A stretch of 64,000 bases of DNA from CAVQCT01 sp964520865 (GTDB taxonomy: Bacteria; Zixibacteria; MSB-5A5; GN15; FEB-12). Of this stretch, positions 34,199-42,156 are shown piece by piece (position 1 is the stretch's first letter; each line of letters starts with the position of its first letter). Below the pieces are notes generated by a model that was not told the DNA's origin, made no database searches, and was given only the letters and a program-made list of their open reading frames with translations. The stretch is taken from positions 8,222 to 72,221 of the forward strand of contig CAZFOY010000010.1 of assembly GCA_964520865.1 (NCBI GenBank). Reading direction: 5' to 3'. The position numbers and the translations under genes are program-made.

Positions 34199-36277
34199 CT
34201 ATATAGGTCGGCACTCCAGCCGACATACGCTGTTTTCAGAAATTGTTTCGCCCGGTTTGATCGATTGGGCGACAACCCTGCCGTTACCTTGCACGACGCA
34301 GTCAACACCGATCAGGGAAAGGAATGCGGAGACTTCGCGGATCGAGAGTCCCTTGAGGTTGGCCATGCGCGGTTTTTCGGTCTTATCTTCTTTGGTCAAA
34401 ACTATTATTTGTTCGTTCTCAAGAGCGAGCCGATCGGGCGGCGGAAACTGCCACATCACTATCCCAGAATCGGCGCCTGTCCGCAATTCGAACCCGGATT
34501 CTTCGGCCATCGCCTTTGCCTGTGCCAATTGATGACCCAGAAGGTCCGGCACAACCGACGTATTGTGAAACTTCCGGGATTGTTCGGCGATCATCCGATC
34601 CGGAACCGTGAACACGTCCGGGTTCAGGATCGTGTAACGCTCGGCAATTCTTCGGAAAATCGGACCTGCTGTCAGTCCGCCGTAGTGGATCGGTTGCGGG
34701 TCCTCAAGCACGACAACGCCGGCGACCAGCGGTCGCTCGGCCGGGAAGAAACCGGCGAAACTCGCCATGAACTTCCCCCAGAAATAGCGATGATTGGCGA
34801 CGTCGGGAATCTGCGCCGTGCCGGTCTTGCCGGCAATAGAGACGATTTCAGAATTGACAGCCTCGGCTGTCCCCCTCTCAACCACTCCCCGAAGAATCGA
34901 GCGTAGCGTGTCAGCCGAGGCTTCTTGCATCGCCTCATTGACCACGGTGCTACTGGTGCGGTCAATGACGTTTCCTTTATCGTCAACGAACCCGAGCACA
35001 ATCCTCGGTTGATAGATTCTTCCTCCGTTAGCTATCGCCGCCATCGCATCGGCCATCTGCAGCGGACTCACCGCCACCGAATGCCCCATTGCCAGAGCCG
35101 CGATCGTATAATCCGACCAGCGATTCGGACGCGAAAGCATACCGGTCGCCTCGCCCGGCCAGTCAAGACCGGTGCGACTGCCGATATCGAACCGCTTGAT
35201 CGCTTCGTACATCTCTTCTCCCCCTTCTTTGATCGCCCATTTGGCGACTCCGATATTACTGGAGAGTTCGATGATTTCCCGGAAAGTAAGCAGGCCGTGC
35301 TTTTTGTCATCGTGAAGCGTCCGCCGACCGAGTTTCCACTTGCCGTTCTCGCAATCGATCGTCGTGTCAAAGTTCACTATCCCGGCATCGAGCATACCCG
35401 CCGCTGTGACCGCCTTAAAGATCGACCCCGGCTCAAACTGATCGGTCATCGGCCGGAGCTTTAAGGGACGATCGGGATGTTTCTCGTTCGGATCGAAATG
35501 TGCAGCGGCCAGAATCTCGCCATTGTTGCAGTTGAGCAAAACGGCCATTCCCGATTTGGCGTGGTAGTCGATCACGCCATCGCGAAGCTCTTCTTCGAGA
35601 ATCTCCTGAAGCCTCCAGTCAACGGTCAGGACAATCGACTGACCGGGTATCGGTTTCACCAGCGCCGACTCCTTCACCCTGAAGGTGTTGCGAAGGCCGT
35701 CACGACGGATGTCGGCAAATCCCTTCTGGCCGGCGAGAACGGAATCGTACTGAAGCTCAAGGCCCGACTGACCTTTGCCGTCGATATCCGTAAAACCAAG
35801 GATCTGCTTGCCGATCGTATCGAATGGATAATCACGTTCCGTCTCCTGCCGGATGTAGAGCCCCTCAGGAGCGTCGTTCTCCACCCGGGCCGCCAAGGCA
35901 TCGTCCATGTGGCGGTCGATCCAACGGAATTTGCGTACTTCCAATCCGTACTTGCGAACCGCCGAACCGGCGGGAAGGTGATAGATATCCTCAAGGTACG
36001 AAGCGATCGAGCGCAATTCGCGCCGACTGTCCGCCCAGGCATACAATGAGGAAGCGACCACATTGTTCGCAACCACCTGTCCGTTGCGGTCGTAGAGAAT
36101 TCCCCGCGACGCCGGAATCGGGATTTTTCCCGAAGACTGCCGGTCGACTATAGCGCTGTACTCAGCTGACTTGTAGATCTGCAGATGGACCAAACGGGCA
36201 ACTGCGATAACAAAGAACGCACAGACCACTACGAACAGGATGCCGAGGCGGAGACTTTCCTGGCGCGTGCGACTCAT
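34199..36277 (-). CDS. ftsI: septal penicillin-binding protein FtsI with PASTA domains
   Basis: A class B transpeptidase of about 692 residues. It has an N-terminal membrane anchor (about 9-32), a pedestal domain with PASRGILYDRNGQVVANN, and a transpeptidase domain with Ser-x-x-Lys in FEPGSIFKAVTAAG, the SxN box in ELSSNIGVAKWA and the KTG box in SIAGKTGTAQIP. The C terminus (from about 560) carries PASTA-like repeats (VVPDLLGHQLAQAKAMAEES and LKGLSIREVSAFLSLIGVDC), as in Gram-positive PBP2x/SpoVD rather than proteobacterial FtsI. The ATG at 36277 overlaps the ftsL stop (ATGA) and is preferred over a GTG at 36289. Confidence 0.96.
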   Translation of the reverse strand: MSRTRQESLRLGILFVVVCAFFVIAVARLVHLQIYKSAEYSAIVDRQSSGKIPIPASRGILYDRNGQVVANNVVASSLYAWADSRRELRSIASYLEDIYHLPAGSAVRKYGLEVRKFRWIDRHMDDALAARVENDAPEGLYIRQETERDYPFDTIGKQILGFTDIDGKGQSGLELQYDSVLAGQKGFADIRRDGLRNTFRVKESALVKPIPGQSIVLTVDWRLQEILEEELRDGVIDYHAKSGMAVLLNCNNGEILAAAHFDPNEKHPDRPLKLRPMTDQFEPGSIFKAVTAAGMLDAGIVNFDTTIDCENGKWKLGRRTLHDDKKHGLLTFREIIELSSNIGVAKWAIKEGGEEMYEAIKRFDIGSRTGLDWPGEATGMLSRPNRWSDYTIAALAMGHSVAVSPLQMADAMAAIANGGRIYQPRIVLGFVDDKGNVIDRTSSTVVNEAMQEASADTLRSILRGVVERGTAEAVNSEIVSIAGKTGTAQIPDVANHRYFWGKFMASFAGFFPAERPLVAGVVVLEDPQPIHYGGLTAGPIFRRIAERYTILNPDVFTVPDRMIAEQSRKFHNTSVVPDLLGHQLAQAKAMAEESGFELRTGADSGIVMWQFPPPDRLALENEQIIVLTKEDKTEKPRMANLKGLSIREVSAFLSLIGVDCVVQGNGRVVAQSIKPGETISENSVCRLECRPI

Positions 36278-36768
36278 TTTCCACCCCACCTGTTCAGGGT
36301 AGAGTCAACATGTATCTTTTCCACACTCTCCGCATTAGCAGTCGATGTGGTCACGACCGGCATATACTTGGTCACCCGCTTGATGGCGGAGAACATCCGG
36401 TCGAGTTCGTCCGGCGGCGGCGTGACTTCCCTGTCTTTTACCAGCGTGAGCATCCGATCGGCAGTCACCGGCTTGAGACCAAGCGTATCCTGCGCGTATT
36501 CCTCTATCCGGGATGCGGTCGAGAGCGCTGCCACTTCGGAGTAGAGCTTCTTCTGGCAGTCCAGAATGCCGGCGTTTTCCTTTTTCAGAACTCCGACTTC
36601 TCTGACCAGCTCGATTACCTTGACGCGCTGCCATACGTGTACACAGGCCGCCAGGAGGAGAACGGTAATGAGAAGCACTGCGGGGAAATACCGATGAACC
36701 CGGATGCGATTGAAGATGGATGATTTAATTTCGATGGTTTCTTTGAGTTGCCGTATCGTTTTCTTCAT
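36274..36768 (-). CDS. ftsL: FtsL-like divisome protein
   Basis: A 164-residue bitopic protein with a basic cytoplasmic N terminus, one membrane helix (about 30-48, FPAVLLITVLLLAACVHVW), a coiled coil with a heptad pattern (KVIELVREVGVLKKENAGIL) and RIEEYAQDTLGLKPV, the short motif found at the end of FtsL/FtsB-type coiled coils. An extra tail of about 60 residues, longer than usual, follows. The assignment rests on topology and on position between rsmH and ftsI. The ATG at 36768 has AAGGA upstream; the rsmH stop lies one base before it. Confidence 0.85.
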   Translation of the reverse strand: MKKTIRQLKETIEIKSSIFNRIRVHRYFPAVLLITVLLLAACVHVWQRVKVIELVREVGVLKKENAGILDCQKKLYSEVAALSTASRIEEYAQDTLGLKPVTADRMLTLVKDREVTPPPDELDRMFSAIKRVTKYMPVVTTSTANAESVEKIHVDSTLNRWGGK

Positions 36769-36769
36769 A

Positions 36770-37705
36770 TCAGATCCTTTCGGCAACCCTCAGTTTTGCA
36801 GACCTTGCCCGGCTGTTTTGCTCGATCTCATCAGGCTGCGGCGTCAGCGGCTTGCGATTGACCAGCTTGAGCGTTGGCTCGTTCCCACACACGCAGACAT
36901 CGAATTCCGGAGGACAGGTACACCCTTTGACCTGCTGCTGAAAGAACCGCTTGACGATCCGGTCTTCGAGCGAATGATACGTCAACACCGCGAACCTTCC
37001 CCCTGCCTTGAGCAGCGACACTGCATCGGGAAGCAGCCGGGTCAGGCTATCGAGTTCTTCGTTGACCGCTATGCGGAATGCCTGAAAGACACGGGCCAGT
37101 GATTTATTCTGATGGGGCGGACGCGTATTTGCATGTACTATGGCGGCGAGTTGTGAGGTAGTACGAATCATCCTTGTTCGTCTTTCTCGGACTATTGCCC
37201 TGGCGATTTTCCCTGCGTTTTTCTCTTCTCCGTAATACCTTATTATCCGGCTCAACTCTTTCTCGTCGAGGCCGTTTATGAGGTCCGCCGCCGACTGCGC
37301 CCCGGATGAAGGGTCGAAACGCATGTCCAGCGGTCCCTCAAGGCGAAAAGAAAACCCACGCTGCGGATCGTCCAGTTGCAGTGACGAGACTCCTAAGTCG
37401 AGGAGTATCCCATCGAATTCATTATCAGCAAATTCCTCTTCAACGATATCTTTTATGCGGACGTAGGAAGCGCAAACCAGGGCTTTTAACTGCGGGTACC
37501 TGCTCAGTCGAACCTGAGCTTGTGCAAGTGCGGCGGAGTCTTTGTCAATTCCGTATACGCGTGCCTCTTCAGTCAAAGCTTCGGCTATCGCCTCAAGGTG
37601 CCCGCCAAGCCCGGCTGTTAAATCTAAGTAAGCACCTTCCGGATATATCACCAGATGATCGACAACTTCACCGGTCATTACCGGCAGGTGACGACCATCA
37701 CTCAT
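36770..37705 (-). CDS. rsmH: 16S rRNA (cytosine(1402)-N4)-methyltransferase
   Basis: RsmH (MraW) methylates C1402 in the ribosomal P site. The protein (311 residues) shows HLPVMTGEVVDHL, LDLTAGLGGHLEAIAEAL (SAM-binding glycine loop), GILLDLGVSSLQLDDPQRGFS (read in two parts), VFQAFRIAVNEELDSL and LTYHSLEDRIVKRFF. Start choice is uncertain: the ATG at 37705 gives the usual MSDGRHLPVM opening and overlaps the mraZ stop by eight bases, while an ATG at 37717 and a GTG at 37720 are also in frame. Confidence 0.97.
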   Translation of the reverse strand: MSDGRHLPVMTGEVVDHLVIYPEGAYLDLTAGLGGHLEAIAEALTEEARVYGIDKDSAALAQAQVRLSRYPQLKALVCASYVRIKDIVEEEFADNEFDGILLDLGVSSLQLDDPQRGFSFRLEGPLDMRFDPSSGAQSAADLINGLDEKELSRIIRYYGEEKNAGKIARAIVRERRTRMIRTTSQLAAIVHANTRPPHQNKSLARVFQAFRIAVNEELDSLTRLLPDAVSLLKAGGRFAVLTYHSLEDRIVKRFFQQQVKGCTCPPEFDVCVCGNEPTLKLVNRKPLTPQPDEIEQNSRARSAKLRVAERI

Positions 37706-38186
37706 CTTCGTGACCATCACCGGTCATAAAGAGCCGTTCCGCGACTTCTTCATAACTCCCCGGGAACTGGTCCTGATAGAATTCGTACCGATCAGGGTTC
37801 CAGATCTCGACCGAACGATCAATGCCAAGTACAAGTAGCTCCTTCTTGAGCTTCGCCTCGCCCACCAGATGCGAGGGGATCAGGATTCGGCCGTTTTTGT
37901 CGGGGGTAACGATGGTCGCCGCCGAGTAGAATCGACGGCTGAAAAAACGAAAGTCTTTCTTGGTGAAATTGAGCGACGAGAGGCGTTTTTGGATCTCCTC
38001 CCACTCTGACTGCGGGTAAAGAGCGAGACATCCTTCGAGGCCTTTGGTGAGAATTAGCTCCCCTTCGAGCTGCGGTTTTCCCGAGCCGTCCGTGACGCTC
38101 CTGAGCTTGGCCGGCAGGGCGAATCGCCCTTTCTCGTCCAAAGTCGTCTGGTATTGCCCATAGAAACCGCCCAAAGCATCCTCCAC
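37698..38186 (-). CDS. mraZ: transcriptional regulator MraZ
   Basis: MraZ is a ring-forming DNA-binding protein with two SpoVT-AbrB-like domains that regulates its own dcw operon. FYGQYQTTLDEKGRFALPAK is the diagnostic first-domain motif (DEKGR), repeated degenerately as VTPDKNGRILIPSHLVG in the second. At 162 residues it is slightly long. The GTG at 38186 is preceded by GGAG; a TTG at 38174 after GGAGG would also give a normal N terminus. It is the first gene of the dcw cluster and has a repeat array matching its expected binding sites just upstream. Confidence 0.95.
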   Translation of the reverse strand: MEDALGGFYGQYQTTLDEKGRFALPAKLRSVTDGSGKPQLEGELILTKGLEGCLALYPQSEWEEIQKRLSSLNFTKKDFRFFSRRFYSAATIVTPDKNGRILIPSHLVGEAKLKKELLVLGIDRSVEIWNPDRYEFYQDQFPGSYEEVAERLFMTGDGHEDE

Positions 38187-38236
38187 TTTACTCCACTATC
38201 CACCAAAAACACCATAAATAACCACTTTTTCCCCAC
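38181..38236 (-). promoter_or_regulatory. array of GTGG boxes, probable MraZ operator
   Basis: On the minus strand GTGG/GTG elements begin at 38236, 38225, 38212, 38203, 38196 and 38186, at spacings of 7-13 bases, several separated by A/T runs. MraZ proteins of E. coli and Mollicutes bind direct repeats of TGGG or AAAGTG type at about one helical turn upstream of mraZ. The array overlaps the promoter at 38215-38245, so MraZ could block RNA polymerase there. The last box coincides with the GTG start codon. Confidence 0.6.
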
Positions 38237-38245
38237 CAGTGTCAA
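38215..38245 (-). promoter_or_regulatory. sigma70-type promoter of the dcw cluster
   Basis: A perfect TTGACA (38245-38240) is followed 18-19 bases later by TTATTT/TATTTA, a weak -10. An A/T-rich tract lies just upstream (38250-38275) and could act as an UP element. A weak -10 with a perfect -35 is consistent with a regulated promoter. Confidence 0.5.
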
Positions 38246-38263
38246 GCGGTTTTTTGTTCTCAA

Positions 38264-38298
38264 TTCAAAAAAAAGAGTCTGTCTAAGCTTTTTTTGAA
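38264..38298. repeat. A/T-rich inverted repeat
   Basis: TTCAAAAAAAAG (38264-38275) and CTTTTTTTGAA (38288-38298) can pair over 11 bases around a 12-base loop, with one unpaired A. It lies midway between the divergent mraZ and protease genes. It could be a curved or architectural-protein binding site, or a barrier between the two promoters. Confidence 0.5.
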
Positions 38299-38538
38299 CA
38301 ACGAGTAAGCGGACTTCAAAATTCGCAAAACGGGTAACTTCCTGATCGTTTCGCCTATCCCGATTTCGGGCCATTTCTTCCCACTTTATGGAGATTGCCT
38401 CCCGGCATTCTTCTGTGGTCGGATGCCAACAGTTTCTGACGATTCAATGCCTTCCAGTGCCGACCCAAAGCCGACACCACCAACGCAAGTCATGGATTGT
38501 TAATGTGTTACGGCGATTCCGGAACGTAAGAATCGGTC

Positions 38539-38552
38539 GGCGGCACGCTTGC
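38539..38552 (+). promoter_or_regulatory. possible sigma54 (-24/-12) promoter of the protease gene
   Basis: GG (38539-38540) and GC (38551-38552) are exactly 10 bases apart, and the -12 side reads TTGCA (38549-38553), a perfect match. The -24 side (CGGCGGC) matches TGGCACG only at GGC. Transcription would begin about 30 bases before the GTG start. The window encodes a sigma54 activator, but a single site of this quality can arise by chance. Confidence 0.3.
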
Positions 38553-38591
38553 ACTATAGAGAGCACGGTTAACAGTGAAACAGGAGGCTAC

Positions 38592-40916
38592 GTGAGTTTT
38601 CGAGGACATAGAGCGTTACTAATCGGACTGGCGATACTGATTGGTGCCGGAGTTAGAGCAGCGACTCTGGACGAGTCGATGGTTGCCCCCCGGGTCGAAG
38701 TCCGGTCTTCGAAAACGGTCGTCACTTGTGAAGGCTTTGATTCGATCACCTTAGGCGCAGATCTAACCCTGCCAGCCAGAACTTTTCTGGTCGAGCTGAG
38801 CCCTACCGAGTCCAATCCGCAATTCACAGCCACCATCGGCGAAACCACTATTCTCGGACGGGTCGACCGTTCCCTGATGTATTCGGACGGGACAACTTCG
38901 GACCGGCCGTATGAATATGCCGGCATTACTTCATTCCCGGCCGCTGAGCTGCTCGGACAAAGCCCGGTTGATTTGACAGATATTGTCACGATCAACAACC
39001 GGAAGTATGCCCGCCTGCTGTATTTCCCGGTCACCGTGGACAGCCTGAACCATCTGGTTTTCGCTCAACAAACGGACTTGAAGCTTGACGGAAATCTGCT
39101 TTCGTCGGCGCAACTCCTCCCTCCGGATCTCAAGCGAGCGGCACTATCCGACAAATCGAGCCGGACAGGTGAGATCCTTTCCGCCAACGGACCGAAGTAC
39201 CTCTTAGTTACCAGCGCTCTTCTCGATTCGACGTGCGAGGAACTGGCGGCCTACAAACGCGAGACCGGGTACGACGTTCGGGTGGAAGATATCGACGAAA
39301 TTCTTTCGACGTACTCAGGACGCGATGATGCCGAGAGATTGAGAAATCGCCTCAAGTCCTTTTATGCCGAAGGCGGCGAATACGTGCTCCTGGCCGGGGA
39401 TGAAACCCAGCTGCCGATACGATACGCCTACCCAACGATGACCTCGTCCATGCCCGACACGGCCGATCTTCAGGTTTGCGACCTCTATTTTGCCGATTTG
39501 ACCGGCGAGTGGGATTCGGACAGCGATGGTGTCTGGGGAGAGAAGTATGCCGATCAGGCCGATCTGACTCCGGAGCTGATGCTCGGACGTCTGCCCTTCT
39601 CCCGCCCTGAGGAAGTGACCAACTACACGAACAAACTGATCGCCTACGAAACGAATCCCGGACACGGCGACCTGAGCTATCTCACCCGGGCCTTTTTCTA
39701 TTCGTCCGATCAGATGCGTGACTATGGCGACGGCGGCGAACATGGTCTGATCGCGGCAGCCTATCCCTCGAACTTTCAGATTGATACCACCAACGGCATA
39801 GAACAGTCGCGGGGGGACGACGTCAATCCGACCAACCTGTCGGCCGGTGAAACGATTCCGGTTCTCTCTTCCGGCTACGGAATAGTAAATGTCATAGCTC
39901 ATGGCCGATCGGATGCATTCGGCGTACGCACGACCGGATACAACGAGTGGCCCAAGTCGTACTTCATGACCACCGATGTCGGCGGAACAAACGGCGATGC
40001 CAACGGCATGGAACCGAACGGAAAGACGTCGTTCTACTATTCTCTCGCTTGCGACAACGGCGGATTCGATCTCGATCAACCCCCGATGAACGAACCTGAC
40101 CCGAATCTGGTCGAGACCCTGCTCGGACTGCCGGATGCCGGCGCGGTTGGTTTCGTGGCCCACACGCGCTGGGGATGGATAGCTTCGAGCCACCTGGTTC
40201 AGAAAACGTTCTTTGATTCTCTTTTCGCCCATCCGGGCCGCCCGGCCGTGTGCGCCATGTACGATACCAAGGCGGTCTTCTACTACTATCGCGATCAGGT
40301 CTACGGCATAAACTACTTCGGTGATCCGACTCTCAGAGTCTACACCGGGACTCCCCACACACTCTCGCTGTCGACCTCCACCGGAAGCGGAAACGTATTG
40401 GTTTCCGTTAACGATGAATCAGGCCAGGTCACGGCCGCAACCGTGATTGTGAGCCTCAACGGTCAGCCGATTTTCGACGGAGTCACGGATGCGTCAGGAC
40501 AAGTCAATTTACCGATCGATTTCTATGAAGACAGCACGTACACGATAGCTGCGATCAAGACAGGTGCGACAATCGGATTCAAGTCGATTCATCCGTCGAT
40601 CGTCACCGACGTCAACGAGTCCAACGACCAGCTTCCCCGGAATTTTGAACTCGCCCAGAACTACCCGAATCCGTTCAATCCTTCGACGACGATTGAATTC
40701 AGCCTACCGACTCGTAGCAGGATTGTGCTTGAGGTATTCGACGTACTCGGCAGAAAGGTACGCACGCTGGCTGAAGGCAGTTATTCCAGCGGGAATCGTG
40801 AAGTTGTCTGGGATGGCAAAGCAGTCGATGGATCGCAGGTATCAAGCGGCGTCTACTTCTACCGTCTGCAGGCGGGCGCTTTCAGCGCAACCAGGAAGAT
40901 GCTACTGCTCAAGTAG
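38592..40916 (+). CDS. gingipain-family (C25) cysteine protease with type IX-like sorting domain
   Basis: A secreted 774-residue protein. The GTG at 38592 is preceded by AGGAGG and starts a signal peptide (GHRALLIGLAILIGAGVRAA), so an upstream ATG at 38388 is rejected. A propeptide-like region (about 25-190) is followed by the C25 peptidase domain (about 195-590), with probable catalytic His437 in NVIAHGRSDAFG and Cys487 in SLACDNGGFD. A short Ig-like/carboxypeptidase-regulatory-like module (about 600-680) follows, then a C-terminal domain with NYPNPFNPSTTIEFSLP, VFDVLGRKVRTL and GVYFYRL, as in type IX secretion or FlgD-like tails. It should be exported and displayed or released at the surface. 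It is convergent with, and overlaps by eight bases, the next gene. Confidence 0.92.
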   Translation: MSFRGHRALLIGLAILIGAGVRAATLDESMVAPRVEVRSSKTVVTCEGFDSITLGADLTLPARTFLVELSPTESNPQFTATIGETTILGRVDRSLMYSDGTTSDRPYEYAGITSFPAAELLGQSPVDLTDIVTINNRKYARLLYFPVTVDSLNHLVFAQQTDLKLDGNLLSSAQLLPPDLKRAALSDKSSRTGEILSANGPKYLLVTSALLDSTCEELAAYKRETGYDVRVEDIDEILSTYSGRDDAERLRNRLKSFYAEGGEYVLLAGDETQLPIRYAYPTMTSSMPDTADLQVCDLYFADLTGEWDSDSDGVWGEKYADQADLTPELMLGRLPFSRPEEVTNYTNKLIAYETNPGHGDLSYLTRAFFYSSDQMRDYGDGGEHGLIAAAYPSNFQIDTTNGIEQSRGDDVNPTNLSAGETIPVLSSGYGIVNVIAHGRSDAFGVRTTGYNEWPKSYFMTTDVGGTNGDANGMEPNGKTSFYYSLACDNGGFDLDQPPMNEPDPNLVETLLGLPDAGAVGFVAHTRWGWIASSHLVQKTFFDSLFAHPGRPAVCAMYDTKAVFYYYRDQVYGINYFGDPTLRVYTGTPHTLSLSTSTGSGNVLVSVNDESGQVTAATVIVSLNGQPIFDGVTDASGQVNLPIDFYEDSTYTIAAIKTGATIGFKSIHPSIVTDVNESNDQLPRNFELAQNYPNPFNPSTTIEFSLPTRSRIVLEVFDVLGRKVRTLAEGSYSSGNREVVWDGKAVDGSQVSSGVYFYRLQAGAFSATRKMLLLK

Positions 40917-42156
40917 AAGTAACTTGCTTAAGCAGTCCGGCGAACGATTCCGCCATCCTCTCCGTTGAATATTCCTCAGCATATTCCGGCAAGGGCTTGA
41001 TCTTCAGACTCCCTTTCATATGGCGATTCAGTAGATCTGACAGGTAGTCCACCGCCCTACCAGTATCGTCTGAAGAATACATGAGACCATTCTGCGTGTC
41101 TCCCACTATGGGACTGACAACACTATCATTCGGCGCCGAAATCAGCATCGGTCTTCCCGAAGCAACCATATCGAACAATCTGATTGGCAGGAGACCGGCG
41201 GCACTTTTGGACAGTCCCAGGTAGAGCATCGAAGTATCGGAAAGGATCCTGACAGTCTCCGCTCGTTTCGTCTGTGGATACGAAGTCACGATACCCTGCA
41301 TGCCATAGTCCCTGAGAGTCTGCTCCCAACCTTCGATCTGAATCGGCCCTACCTGCACGAGTCTCACCCGTGAAAACAACTCCGGTCGTTTTTCGCGAAT
41401 GGCTGCAAGGACTTTGAATAACGGTTCGACCGGACGGAGTTTGTCCAGCGTCCCCAAGATCCCGACAATGAATTGGTCACGATCTGTCGGCTCTTTCCAT
41501 AAACTGGCGAGCTCCCGATCGAATCCATTGTAAATGGTCGTTCCAGCTTTTAGATATTCAGCTATTGCCGGATTGACTACCGTGACTTCATTCGCACTGC
41601 TCGTGATCTTCTCGAGCAACTCCCGGGCTCGCTTCTTCAACCTCTCATCGGTGAACCAATCCTCCGCCTTGTACAATGTCCAGAAATCCCGGAAATCGGC
41701 TATCCACGGGATATTGAAATCCTCGGCGAGCTGCCTGCCGACAAGGTGCGATGAGATGGGCGGCGAAGTACTTATTATCGCTTCGTAGTGACGGTTGTCC
41801 GCAAGAACCCGCCCGAGTTTGACCGCAGATCTCACCCAGCCCTTCTTCGGGTCGGGGAATATCCGGTCACCCATCCCCCGGCCCATCCGAATTGTCGATT
41901 CCTTCACCGTTCTCATACCGAGCAGGTACATCAACCGTTGAGGATCGCGGGAGCCGCTCCGGTACACGTGCGCTGTATCCACGCCCTCAAGAAGATCCGG
42001 CTCATAAAATCGATAGGCAACTGGCTTGACCGTGAGCACATCGCATTTGAAGCCAAATTTGGGAAGATACTTGTAGAGCGCGAGGGGACGGCCCGTTCCC
42101 GCGCCGCCGAGCGGTGGGAAGTAGTAGCAAACGAGCAGAATGCGTCCGGACTTCAC
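40909..42156 (-). CDS. glycosyltransferase, GT4-like
   Basis: A GT-B fold glycosyltransferase of 415 residues. The N-terminal acceptor domain opens with RILLVCYYFPPLGGAGTGRP. The C-terminal donor-binding domain has FIVGILGTLDKLRPVEPLFK and LPIRLFDMVASGRPMLIS, where the GT4 E(x)7E motif is only loosely kept. ISTSPPISSHLVGRQLAEDF and PWIADFRDFW are common in polysaccharide-assembly transferases of this type. The substrate is unknown. The GTG at 42156 overlaps the stop of the preceding transferase gene (GTGA) and has GGAAG five bases upstream. Neighbours suggest a surface glycan pathway. Confidence 0.85.
   Translation of the reverse strand: MKSGRILLVCYYFPPLGGAGTGRPLALYKYLPKFGFKCDVLTVKPVAYRFYEPDLLEGVDTAHVYRSGSRDPQRLMYLLGMRTVKESTIRMGRGMGDRIFPDPKKGWVRSAVKLGRVLADNRHYEAIISTSPPISSHLVGRQLAEDFNIPWIADFRDFWTLYKAEDWFTDERLKKRARELLEKITSSANEVTVVNPAIAEYLKAGTTIYNGFDRELASLWKEPTDRDQFIVGILGTLDKLRPVEPLFKVLAAIREKRPELFSRVRLVQVGPIQIEGWEQTLRDYGMQGIVTSYPQTKRAETVRILSDTSMLYLGLSKSAAGLLPIRLFDMVASGRPMLISAPNDSVVSPIVGDTQNGLMYSSDDTGRAVDYLSDLLNRHMKGSLKIKPLPEYAEEYSTERMAESFAGLLKQVTST

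Larger units (their letters stand above)
38187..38591. other. divergent intergenic region mraZ / C25 protease
   Basis: About 400 bases between two divergent genes. The mraZ side holds the dcw promoter and GTGG boxes. The centre holds an A/T-rich inverted repeat (38264-38298). The protease side holds a GG-N10-GC pair (38539-38552). An open frame reaches back to 38388 on the plus strand, but its residues before 38592 look non-coding. Confidence 0.6.

Noticed and set aside
33134..34906. 590-codon open frame on the plus strand
   Set aside because: It is antisense to murE and ftsI; composition is Arg/His-rich as expected for a shadow frame.
38388..38591. N-terminal extension of the C25 protease
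   Set aside because: No ribosome site at 38388, and the sequence lacks hydrophobic or domain features; the GTG at 38592 has AGGAGG and begins a signal peptide.
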